From NCBI RefSeq assembly GCF_000026945.1, contig NC_012866.1:124001-188000 (forward strand): a stretch of DNA of 64,000 nucleotides, written 5' to 3'. Every line of letters starts with the position of its first letter. The first letter of the stretch is position 1. A program made the position numbers and the translations under genes. Below, one piece after another: positions 33,382 to 44,150 of this stretch. The notes beneath the pieces are model-generated. The model had not been told where the DNA came from. It ran no database searches and saw only the letters and a program-made list of their open reading frames with translations. Origin of the DNA: Candida dubliniensis CD36 (Eukaryota; Ascomycota; Pichiomycetes; Serinales; Debaryomycetaceae).

Positions 33382-35315
33382 CATAAAAAAACGGCCTTTT
33401 TTATTGTAGCATCTCTAATAATTCGCCTACCTCAGTCACTGTTTATGTGCATAATAGAGATTTGTCTTGGCTTCAAAATGGTGTTGGTTTGGTCGTTGTA
33501 GCGCATCTATTGGTCGAGCAGTAGCCAAAACTAAAATCGGTGTGTTTCTTAACTATGGCCAAAACGGCCTTTTTTGTCCCCCAGTATGCAGTTGGATACC
33601 GTTTCTAACAGTTCTCATGGGGTTCGTAGTCATAACACGTGGCTACAAATCGGCACTAGTTTGACTTTTGTAGCGCTTCTATTCGTGGCATTGTTTTGAC
33701 TGGACATAACTGCGATTTCCTTAACTATGGCAAAAACGGCCTTTTTTGTTCTACAGGTCCTGTTTAAAGACCTTTTCCAATGGCTCTCTCGGTGTTAGTA
33801 GTTACATCCTGTGGCTACAAATCGGCACCAGTTTGACCTTTGTAGCGCAGAAACTGGTAATTTGGTGGCTCGCGGATCAAAATAGTTTTTTCTTAACTAT
33901 GGCGAAAACGGCCTTTTTTGCTCTACAGGTCCTGTTTCAACACCTTTTTTAACGGTTCTTTCAGTGATAGGTAGTTACATCCTGTGGCTACAAATCGGCA
34001 CTAGTTTCACCTTTGTAGCATCAATACTCGTTGATCCATTCTTCTCCAACCAAAACACGGAGATTGACCACCAAAATATTTTCTTTAATAACTCCTCCAA
34101 TTTTTAGCCGATTTAAACCAAAGTTATACCCAATAATCTAGATTGATGTCGGTTCAAATCGGCCCTAGTCTGGTCTTTGAAGACGTCCTTGTTCACCAGT
34201 AATCGCTGTTTTTCCAAAATGCCCTGCGCACGACTTTTCTGGCCATCTCGCACTTTTTGCCCTCCAACAATGAAAACACCATTGATCAAATCAATACTCT
34301 CGGTTCCAAACTCCATAACCTTCCTCTACAAATCGGCACCAGAGCCCCCAAGTTCCGACTTCAATTCGTTGACCTACAGAAAGGGGGTGCTCTTAACTAT
34401 GGCAAAAACGGCCTTTTTTGTCCCAGAGAACATGCCACAACTGATCTTTGGATCGGTTATGACGGCTTTAACAATGTTCATGTTTGGCTACAAATCGGCA
34501 CCCATTGGGCAGTTTTACTGCTCCAACTGGTTGTACCATTACAAACGGAGTTTACGAGCATGCTCTTAACTATGGGCAAAACGGCCTTTTTGCTCATACA
34601 GCTCCCAACTAAATGCCGCTACTAAACATACTCTCGGTTTCAACAACCACAACTGTAGCCTACAAATCGGCACCTGATTGGCTCTTGTAGCACCCCTCTA
34701 CCGCCCACACTTCAATTTCCATCCTTAACTATTGCGGAAATGATGCAACCCCGAAATATTGGTTTTTGGGCAATATCTCCACCAATATTGGAGCTACTTC
34801 AACAGTACTGGGTTTGGCAGTTGCTTACAAAATGCGCCTTTAATGTGACCCGACTTCCACAAGTCTAGCACATATATTGGTGGAGTTATTGACGATTTTA
34901 GAGTTTAATTAGCGTTTTTGGCCCATCTGGTAGCGATTTTTTAAAAACGATTGACCAAAACTAAAAACACAGCGTGTGCATTCAATACATTAGCTACGTT
35001 CACCAAATCGTCGGGTTTATACCCAAAAAATGCTGGCTACAGATTGATACCAAAAAAGCCAGGGTTGGCCTAACAAAAAATAGCTGTACAGACTACCCCC
35101 AATTTTCACTATGTAAAAGACCACATTATTGGTAATGGAGCTTCGAATATAACATGTATTCTTACCAAACTCTAACGGTAGTTTCTCCAAATTGTTAGCT
35201 ACAAATAGGTCTTTGAAAGAGTATGGTAGCATTAAAATTGATGTTTCCATGTCCAACGGAATTAACTGGCAGGGCTCCCTGCTATTTTTTACCAGAAATT
35301 TGTTAAGAAAAAAGG
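33382..35315 (+). repeat. RPS unit 5, one alt shorter
   Basis: 1934 bp. Exactly 172 bp are missing between the two SfiI-bearing alts, leaving a single SfiI site at 33557: the sequence passes from the first alt's GGCCAAAACGGCCTTTTTTG straight into the second alt's CCCCAGTATGCAG. This is the expected product of recombination between neighbouring alts. Confidence 0.92.
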
Positions 35316-36850
35316 CATAAAAAAACGGCCTTTTTTATTGTAGCATCTCTAATAATTCGCCTACCTCAGTCACTGTTTATGTGCATAATAGAGATTTGTC
35401 TTGGCTTCAAAATGGTGTTGGTTTGGTCGTTGTAGCGCATCTATTGGTCGAGCAGTAGCCAAAACTAAAATCGGTGTGTTTCTTAACTATGGCCAAAACG
35501 GCCTTTTTTGTCCCACAGCTTTCATCTAAATAGGTTTTCAAACAGTATCTAACGGCTTTGGTACTCACATTTTGTGGCTCCAAATCGGCACTAGCGTTAC
35601 CATTTACTCGTCTATACTCGATCTTCTGTCAACAATAAACCACTATTTTGACCCTTAACTATGGCCAAAACGGCCTTTTTTGTCCCCCAGTATGCAGTTG
35701 GATACCGTTTCTAACAGTTCTCATGGGGTTCGTAGTCATAACACGTGGCTACAAATCGGCACTAGTTTGACTTTTGTAGCGCTTCTATTCGTGGCATTGT
35801 TTTGACTGGACATAACTGCGATTTCCTTAACTATGGCAAAAACGGCCTTTTTTGTTCTACAGGTCCTGTTTAAAGACCTTTTTCAATGGCTCTCTCGGTG
35901 TTAGTAGTTACATCCTGTGGCTACAAATCGGCACCAGTTTGACCTTTGTAGCGCAGAAACTGGTAATTTGGTGGCTCGCGGATCAAAATAGTTTTTTCTT
36001 AACTATGGCGAAAACGGCCTTTTTTGCTCTACAGGTCCTGTTTCAACACCTTTTTTAACGGTTCTTTCAGTGATAGGTAGTTACATCCTGTGGCTACAAA
36101 TCGGCACTAGTTTCACCTTTGTAGCATCAATACTCGTTGATCCATTCTTCGCCAACCAAAACACGGAGATTGACCACCAAAATATTTTCTTTAATAACTC
36201 CTCCAATTTTTAGCCGATTTAAACCAAAGTTATACCCAATAATCTAGATTGATGTCGGTTCAAATCGGCCCTAGTCTGGTCTTTGAAGACGTCCTTGTTC
36301 ACCAGTAATCGCTGTTTTTCCAAAATGCCCTGCGCACGACTTTTCTGGCCATCTCGCACTTTTTGCCCTCCAACAATGAAAACACCATTGATCAAATCAA
36401 TACTCTCGGTTCCAAACTCCATAACCTTCCTCTACAAATCGGCACCAGAGCCCCCAAATTCTGACTTCAATTCGTTGACCTACAGAAAGGGGGTGCTCTT
36501 AACTATGGCAAAAACGGCCTTTTTTGTCCCAGAGAACATGCCACAACTGATCTTTGGATCGGTTATGACGGCTTTAACAATGTTCATGTTTGGCTACAAA
36601 TCGGCACCCATTGGGCAGTTTTACTGCTCCAACTGGTTGTACCATTACAAACGGAGTTTACGAGCATGCTCTTAACTATGGGCAAAACGGCCTTTTTGCT
36701 CATACAGCTCCCAACTAAATGCCGCTACTAAACATACTCTCGGTTTCAACAACCACAACTGTAGCCTACAAATCGGCACCTGATTGGCTCTTGTAGCACC
36801 CCTCTACCGCCCACACTTCAATTTCCATCCTTAACTATTGCGGAAATGAT
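35316..36850 (+). repeat. RPS unit 6, partial
   Basis: The last unit keeps its alt block (SfiI sites at 35491 and 35663) and stops matching at 36850, directly after TTGCGGAAATGAT, where the flank starts with TTTGTGGTG. The ~580-bp non-alt part is absent. It carries private base changes near 35881 (C to T), 36151 (T to G), 36459 and 36462. Confidence 0.92.
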
Positions 36851-38446
36851 TTTGTGGTGTTTTTTTTGGTGGTCAATACCCTAGGATTTGGGAAATATCA
36901 ATGTTTCTTTAATACTTGGTGTGTTATACTTGATTTATTGTGTTTCTATTGATCTTATGATACTGCTAGACTCTACCTATCATGTGATAGTAATTACATT
37001 ATGTAGAGATGAAAACTGATTATTTTATTGAGAGGTGTAATATTAACTATGGGGAGGTGGTAAGTTGGTAGCATATTTGCTGAAATCGGTGGTGAAATAT
37101 TTCAATCTGCAATATCTCACTCAATTTTTTATCGATCGTTTTCAATCTGAGATTGAGACTTGATTGATAATTAGGCTAGAAAATGGGAGGTCTGGGTGTG
37201 CATGGGAGGACTATTGAGTGTGTTATTGTGTCCTCTCTGTTGCGTCTCATTCTCCCTAAGTCACGGAGTTAACATGCAAGTATATGCAGAAAATGCAGGA
37301 TTTTGTATGGAAAAAGTCACGTGACCAGGCCGGAGTTAAGAAAGTCGTGTACCCGCGCTCAAAATACATACAAATTTTAGGCAAATTCGGACATAAGCAT
37401 GCAAGTTTCATGCAAGGTTCGGAACTAATTTCTCCCATGCATAATGGTTTTTACTAGGATTTTTTTGGGTATTTTTGGGTATTTTTCTGGCGTTTATTAT
37501 TTTTTCTCAAGCCTAATTTCTTAGAATCTTTTATTACAACCAATTTCTTACAATCTTTTCTTACAACTTTTTTTTTACAACCAACTTTATCAATCTCATT
37601 AGTACACAACAAGTTATATTGAAACACCTCAACTAGCACAACATAAATCATTCAATCAATTGTTTATTCAAGTTTAGATCCCTATGAGAATGTATTAATA
37701 GTCCCATTGACGCCATGAGTTGTAATTTATTGTGATAGCGGTTAGTGGTTTCCAGTTTTGTTTGGCGGGATATCAGACTTAGCTACTTCAATCAAGAGAA
37801 TGAATAGGATGATAGTGAATTAATAATGTTTGAGAGTTACAGAGATACTTAGTCAATGGCGTCAAGTAATTATTGGTCATTTGTTGTTGTATTGCTTTTA
37901 AAGAAGTCCCCATTATTTTAGACGCTGGTCGGTAAATCTACCTAATAGCCATATTTCAATGAAATTAATAAATGTACAATGGAAATGTACTTAGGATTAA
38001 TGAATTTAACAGAACTAGCCACTTTTGGTATTTCATCATAGTCATCTACCGGGTTTAGTTTATCAGTTGTTATCATGTTTATGAAAATAGGTTTAATTAT
38101 TTTAATGAGTGAAGCTGGATAGTACTAATGGTTAAACAAATTATTATTTACTAATTGATATGGATGTTTATGATGCACATCTAAGAATCATTAAATGAAT
38201 AAAGAGCAATTCAATTCCCATTATTAGAAGTCCAGGATTATGAGTGAAACTATAACAAGTTCTTGCTATTGGTTGTCTCAAAGCAGTAATTGATATCCTC
38301 AACAAGTATTTTATTAGTAATCGGTTTTTTGACTTTTGGGATCTATGGCTTGTTGAGTAGTTGCCATATTTGGAACATCATGGTTGATATTTTGAAATCA
38401 CTTTAATTATTTTATTAGAGATTGAAATTTGCCAAATCATTGATTA
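36851..38446. other. Right MRS flank, non-coding
   Basis: About 1.6 kb after the array. It contains a 10-bp palindrome GTCACGTGAC (37316-37325), GCATGCAAGT-type words (37271-37415), two imperfect copies of TTCTTAnAATCTTTTnTTACAAC (37528-37568) and an alt-like TTAACTATGG at 37043. A 60-codon - strand frame (37256-37438) has no recognisable content. It could include a decayed LTR but I found no matching target duplication. Confidence 0.4.
37316..37325. promoter_or_regulatory. GTCACGTGAC palindrome (E-box/Cbf1-type)
   Basis: Perfect 10-bp palindrome around CACGTG. This matches the core of Cbf1/CDEI-type and other bHLH sites. No gene start is nearby, so a promoter role is not obvious. Confidence 0.4.
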
Positions 38447-39012
38447 AAAAGGGAATTCGATATTTAAGCTTCATTAGTTTTTATTAAGAACATTCCAGGT
38501 GTTAAGAGCATTTACGATGATATTGATTCTTCCTAAATCAGTGAATATACTGAAGGTGAATAGAATGTGTTGGGTCATCAATCATGACCAGATGTTGTTG
38601 AATCCTTGAAGGCTTTGACAAGAATTAAGTCTGAAAGCGTTGTCATATTTGCTTGTGGTTTTACTTTAAGGAACAACAGAAAATTGGTTACTGGTATCCA
38701 AAAAGCTAACATCATGAAATTAATTTGTTAAGTCAAGTTGTGAGAGATGTTGGTCAAGATTACACAGGTATTGGAGTAAGTGATTTGATTGTCGATAATA
38801 TTTTTATACAAGCTTTTGCCAAACCAGGACAAGCTTATGTTGTGGCCACCCCCACCGTGCATGGTCGTTACTTATCCAGCATTAGTGATGCATTAATAGA
38901 TGGTTCAGGCTTGGTTCCAGGTGTTAACTTTGGTAGAGAATATGCTGTTTTTGAACTAGGTTGTTGTCACCTTGGTTTAGATATTAATGGTAAGAACTCA
39001 GAATTGACTTAG
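38447..39012 (+). pseudogene. Decayed copy of IDH1 (NAD-dependent isocitrate dehydrogenase subunit)
   Basis: Translating from 38447 gives a KREFDI-stop-ASLVFIKNIPGVKS block, then a YTEGE, DVVESLKALTRIKSE, LRNNRKLVTGIQKANIMKL series, which follows the order of the mitochondrial NAD-IDH regulatory subunit. In-frame stops: TAA 38465, TAA 38534, TAG 38561, TGA 38585, TAA 38729. A frameshift near 38730 moves the match into the next frame, where it continues (VDNIFIQAFAKPGQAYVV, HGRYLSSISDALIDGSGL, NFGREYAVFE, LGLDINGKN) to a TAG at 39012. The N-terminal third, with the targeting sequence, is missing, and the normal C-terminal end after the GLDI block is also absent. The later part is better preserved. 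A dead gene. Confidence 0.85.
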
Positions 39013-39959
39013 TGGTAATTGCCAGTTCATGGTTCAATTAACCTAATTGGTTGTGAGCTACAGAATAATAATACGGCACTGTATACAAGGAAGTTTGAAT
39101 TAGTCATTTTATTGGATTTTAATGCGTTTCTTAATAGGATGTGCTGTGGTCAATATCATTTGGAACTTCCATGATTACAATCTAATGTCCCACTTCATAA
39201 TGATATTGTGTTGTTGTACTGCTCCCATTGAGGAAACGTCGAGACATGAACAGAAGCTTCTTGGGGAATTACTTACCACTCAGCTAAGTTTCATATCCTC
39301 ACCCTTGTTCATCAACAATTAATTTGATTAGTTGTTAATACATCAACTAAAGTATTGAAGTGAATGGTTGTTCTCATCACAGAATTTCATTAAGGGCAAG
39401 TGAAGTGAATTCAACTAGTATTAACTTATTACTGGTGTGTAAGCTTGATAAGGTTATACTATACACATGTTGACTTGGTTATTGTCATTATTGAGTAATA
39501 TGGTTATTGTTATGTTGAGCCGATTAAGGAAAAGCCAACCAACTATTATATGCCATTGATGCATTAGAATTAATCCTGCTTAAAAATTAAACTCAATGTG
39601 TGTTGGGAAGAGACAAGTTGGATTATAAGCATACGTGGAAGACCGCTTTAGAGAGTCATCACTAAAAGTCGATTGCTGTTTGGTTACATAGAATTCAACA
39701 TTTACTACTACAATATAAATTCATAGTTGTTGGTAGAATGAAGTATGGTTTGTCAGACTAAGATCAATCATATTCTACTAATATTGCAGGAAACACTTTT
39801 ATGGTTCTTTGTCCACTAAAAAAAATCAAGGGAATTGGGTTTTAACTGTTATTATACTTCTTTGGTAGAGTTTGTATAGAGAGCATAAATATAGGACCCA
39901 TGGTTTGCCACGTACAAAGGAAAAAAAAAAAACAAAAAAATTTTCTCAAGCATAAAAAT
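39013..39959. other. Right MRS flank, no gene seen
   Basis: About 950 bp following the IDH1 relic. A 66-codon frame (39122-39322) is unrecognised. Otherwise AT-rich sequence with frequent stops in all frames. Confidence 0.4.
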
Positions 39960-41330
39960 AACTCTTACACATCGTCCACTCTACCTTCTTCTGAACTACA
40001 TCATCAATTAATCAAAATGGTATACACATTTGAAGATATATAAAATAGTATTGATAAAATATATTTCATCCTGGTGTTGTGTATCAATAGTTGAGTGAAA
40101 ATTGGGTATTCCAGATTCAACAATTATAGACGGTACTAAAGGAGATAGACGATGGGCAGTTTGTTTTGATTATGAACTTTGCCCTCTGCTAATGCTCAAA
40201 AAAGAAGTACTCATCAATTTTTCATTGGATATTAATGAAGATGATATATCCCGTTTGTTCATCAAGCTGTCCTGAATACTGTCAAAAATCTTGTGGAGAT
40301 GTATGGGAATACTCGTCTAAGAAGTTTTGGTAAAACCACAAGATTATTACAACATTTAAGAATTGTCCATTCATAAACTTTTAGATGCATGGCTTCTATC
40401 GGGGATACATTTGTTAATTATGATACAATTTGTGATGAATTTGATTTCCCCAAGACTTCTTGTGTATGGTTGAATTTTAATGAAGAGAACACTTAATTTC
40501 AATGAAAACTGGTTTACAATAGGAAGGCCAACAGGTTTGTCATATTTATTGTTTATGGGAAAAGAATCATTGATATGGGGAGTTTAAGCGAAGATATGGC
40601 ACGTACTGTTGAAAGTGTTAGTGCTAATGGGGTTACTATTCTACTGGCTATCATTTTCTCAACTGGGTACATTTTATTATTCATTGTTTCCTTTTGCCAA
40701 ATCAATTAGCAAGGTTTCAGTATAATGTTTAAGAGCATATGGAAAATTGATGATCTTAAATTTTAGTTTGATCAAGAGTCATTCACTACTACCTTGTGTA
40801 TTTGGTGTTACTTCATGCTTGGGATTTAGTTCGTATTGGAAACACTATAAAATACTAATTGATATTTTAACAACAAGAAAGGGATTATGAGCAAAATATT
40901 GAAAAATGAAACAGTTTATTGAACTATTTGGGAAATAAGGATATACTAAGTTGTTTTATAAAAGTATTATGGGTGTCGGACAAGTGGCTGGATTAATTTT
41001 TATTTTATTGCGGTAAAGATTTAGAGTTTTCCCTAAGTGTCCATAAATTAAGCAATACCAACAATCAGATTTTAATAGGGGATTCATCAGAGGGATCTAC
41101 ATCAGGGCATGTTAGTCTTAATAGACTATCAATATGGATATTTGTGTTGGTTTTTTACAAATAGAGTGCTTGAAGACAATGGAAAGAAATGAGAAGCAGG
41201 ATACAAGACTACCAATATCACTTCAAGCAAATGCTCTGACAAGAAATGAACCATCGGAAAAGACGGATAACAACAACGATCAGATTCTGATTCTAACAAT
41301 GATAGGAGAAGTATAAAGATTGTTAAACAA
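39960..41330 (+). pseudogene. Degraded coding fragments of unidentified genes
   Basis: A gene-like leader and ATG occur at 40018 (AATCAAAATGG then GTATAC). Downstream, + strand pieces in changing frames look protein-derived: a DGTKGDRRWAVCFDYELC-like piece near 40135, NTVKNLVEMYGNTRLRSFGK near 40270, FVNYDTICDEFDFPKTSC near 40410, and a membrane-protein-like stretch (SEDMARTVESVSANGVTILL then a long hydrophobic run) near 40585-40710. Stops and frame changes interrupt them. A last open piece (41134-41316) has Ser/Asn/Gln-rich sequence. I do not recognise the parents; more than one gene may be involved. Confidence 0.4.
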
Positions 41331-41869
41331 AATCATAATAAGAAGTCGTATGACTCAAATTTCATTGCTGATTAGAACATTACTGACATTATTCATATTG
41401 TGGAGGGTGTTAGTGTCTTTGTTTGAAGTTAATGTCTACTCCTTGCTACTAGTCAATTGAGACAATTAACATGTGATTACTACTTTTGCTTCATTTGTGT
41501 TTAGGAGAAACTATATCTTTATTTTCTCAAATCATAAACAATAGCCACTAGGTTGCATGATTGCTGCTCTTTCGTTCTCAAGACAACTCTGCTTTATTTC
41601 TAGAGGGAGCTGCTGGTCTTTTTCTTATTTGTTATTGTCTACACTATGTTTGTACTATCAGCTTGGTAACCAACCACATTGATATTAATACAACTAGCTG
41701 ATGTATAAAACAGCAGGAGAAATTATGATTGTGATTATAATAAAGCTTGTCTTTTTATGGTTCAAATGTACTTTCGTTATATTGATCAACAATTCTGTTA
41801 CTATTTGATGTCTAAGTATCTGCAGGTTTCGAACGAAATCCTCATCCTTGCATACATCTATGTCCTCAA
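41331..41869. other. Right MRS flank, non-coding
   Basis: About 540 bp of AT-rich sequence. A - strand 65-codon frame that overlaps the next repeat starts with GTG and is not credible. Nothing else seen. Confidence 0.35.
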
Positions 41870-42660
41870 AATACAATTGGCTATAATTCACCCAGTATTT
41901 GAGTTATGTTGAAACCAATGGTATTATTGAAATCAGCGAGCCATTCTCCATCATTTAATGCCATCAAAAAAATTTGGTCAGATTTTTACCTATATATGGA
42001 TCATACCCGGCAGACCTGATGTAATTTATTTTTTTTGCAAAGCACTGCTTTTACTATGCATTTCTGGAAAATCAAATTTACTATAGCTTACCCAATATTT
42101 GTGCTACGTTGAAAATAATGGCACCATTGAAATCAGGAGCTCATTTTCTATTAGTTAATGTCATAAAACATTAGGGTCAAATTTTTGATTTTGGTGGGAA
42201 TTTTTTTTTGGTGGGTTTTACCTTCATTCTTGGTTTCTGAAAAAATTTCAAAAATTTTTCAAAATCTCAAACTTGCTGACTTAAGAGTTCCAAAAAAACA
42301 AATTTTGCAATAACTTGCCCAATGTTTATGCTACAGCGGAAAGAATAGTACCGTTGAAGTCAGAATTTCATTCTCCATCATTTAATGTCATAAAAAGCTA
42401 TGGTCAAATTTTTACCTACATAAAGCCTACCCGGCTAGACTGATGTAATTTATTTTTTTGATGGATTCTGTCTTTACTATGTGTTTCTGGAAAATCAAAT
42501 TTGCTATAACTTGCTCAATATTTGTGCTACGTTGAAAATAATGGTACCATTGAAGTCAGGAGCTCATTTTCTACTATTTAATATAATAAAAGAATATGGT
42601 CAGATTTTGTCAGATTTTAGCCTGTATAAACCCTACCCGGCTAGACTCTTTGCTGAAAAA
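41870..42660 (+). repeat. Divergent ~200-bp tandem repeats (four units)
   Basis: Units share TGCTATAACTTGCCCAATAT, then TTGTGCTACGTTGAAAATAA, then TGGTACCATTGAAGTCAGGA, then CATTTTCT..TTTAATGTCATAAAA, and most also TACCCGGCTAGACTGATGTA. The 'CAATATTTG.GCTAC' marks lie near 41891, 42094, 42322 and 42517, giving spacings of about 195-230 bp. Units have diverged by many substitutions and a longer spacer in the second one. Not the same family as the 196-bp repeats of the left flank. A 64-codon frame at 42481-42675 is part of the repeat and starts with GTG. Confidence 0.75.
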
Positions 42661-44150
42661 AATAATTGGAAATAAGAAAAAGAAGTTTTCTGATGGTTCA
42701 CAATCAAATTTACCCGACTGGGGAGAAATTTCTCATAAAATACTGTTTTCGCAGCCATCATAATATAAAAAATAAACCTACAAGTGTATTAATTCACATA
42801 ATAGTACATTGCCATTTGCAAACCTGATCTGATATTGAAAGAGGCATAAATGCATTTATTTAATGGATTATTCTTTACAACATTCAAGTTTCTTTGTACT
42901 TATTTGCAAGTAATAACCAGAGGCATAATATAGTTAAGGTATTATAGGTGTTACTTATACTTGTGACTTTCCAAGAGTTGTGTTTTGATCATGATTACAA
43001 CCAGACTTAATTCATATGATTCTTCTTTTGGGCAATTAGGATAAGAGATTAGAATAGCTAATGATTGTACTCAGTAGCTGATTACATATCGGTTGATAAT
43101 AAGATTTTATTTGATTACAATTTGTTGGGGTATATATAGAACAGGTTTTTTCTACATATAAATATGAATTCTATAGCTGGACTTCTGATGTGTTTTAGTT
43201 GGTTTATACTTTGGTTGATGGGATTTCAGTCAAACAATCCCTAGCAATAAACATTTTATTACCAAAATGATTCAGAAAACAAAGACACATAATTTTAAGA
43301 GTGTTCTTCAGTATTTTAATAACATTAGTTGTATATATAGTTGATGATGATCGATTTCGGCTATATTTTGCGTCTAGTTGTCACCATAAAAAAAGAACTA
43401 TTAAGGGCGGCAATTACTTTTTCCTTTTTAGTCAATTCGGATAACAGAATTAAAGTATTATTAATAGTAGTAGCAATATAATTCTTAGGGGAACATCTAC
43501 ACCAAAAGAGATAGGAAGAGAGAAGAAATAAGGGCAATTTTCCGTAATCCGATATCCGTACGAAACAGCAAACATCCGAAAAAAAATCTAATTTAGTTTG
43601 TGTTATATCCGTGTGTTGTGTTAACTCCATCTCCATCTCCATCTCCATCAGTCTCTTTCTATCTGTTTGCCGGTATTACAATTTGAGATAGATAATTTCT
43701 TTAACTTATTTGGTGATTGAAAGTTGTTATTTGTTATTTTGTTGGGTTCTTAGCCAAAAAAAAAAAAAAAAGAGGGGGGGGTAGAAAAATGTCAATAAGT
43801 TTAAAATAAATAATCATTTATTTACGAACTTTGATGATGATGAGTAATTCAATGTCACATTTAAAGCCAAAAAGCAAAAGCTTATTTCCGTCCACGGGAA
43901 ATTTTAATTTTTGCAAAGGCGCGCCCATCCCATCATTAACAATAACAACAATAATAATAATAATAATACCCAAATAAGACAAACTTAGAAGATTACTAAT
44001 AACAATTGACACGGCATTAATAATACACAATAATATTTAATCTAATGATGATATATATATATATATATATTTAGTTTCATTTCCATTTTTCATTTTCATT
44101 TCTTTCTTCCTTTTCAGCTGTATTCCTTATTATTAACAGTCTTTAACATT
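42661..44150. other. Right edge of the MRS flank and promoter region
   Basis: About 1.5 kb. It has a (CTCCAT)4 repeat (~43625-43648), an A16-G8 stretch at ~43756-43781, an (AT) run at 44050-44070 and T/C-rich tracts just before the next gene. Frames on the - strand at 43361-43648 and 43818-44030 are repeat-driven and unrecognised. I see no gene. Confidence 0.4.

Larger units (their letters stand above)
24957..36850 (+). repeat. RPS tandem array of the Major Repeat Sequence
   Basis: Head-to-tail array of six units with a period of 2107 bp, shown by identical sequence recurring at fixed spacing (for example the same 68-codon frame at 25491, 27598, 29705, 31812, 33746, 35852). Eleven SfiI sites GGCCAAAACGGCC are present (two per unit, one in unit 5). 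This matches the RPS element of the C. albicans MRS. The array drives chromosome-length change and translocation by unequal recombination. Short open frames inside (67-130 codons, all copies) overlap each other on both strands and follow the subrepeat structure; I do not regard them as genes. Identical units make the copy number in any assembly approximate. Confidence 0.95.

Noticed and set aside
25491..36675. Repeated open frames of 67-130 codons in every RPS unit on both strands
   Set aside because: They overlap one another on both strands, often start with non-ATG codons, follow the 172-bp subrepeat pattern and show no recognisable protein content; repetition at 2107-bp spacing is due to the DNA repeat.
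24957..36850. CRISPR array or other spacer-repeat system
   Set aside because: Both repeat levels (172 bp and 2107 bp) are far too long, 'spacers' are repeats themselves, and the DNA is eukaryotic nuclear; it is the known MRS/RPS repeat.
37220..37643. Possible solo LTR (TGTT...AACA ends)
   Set aside because: Four-base ends are weak, the 5-bp flanks differ (GAGTG against TAAAT), and no primer-binding or internal retroelement sequence is next to it.
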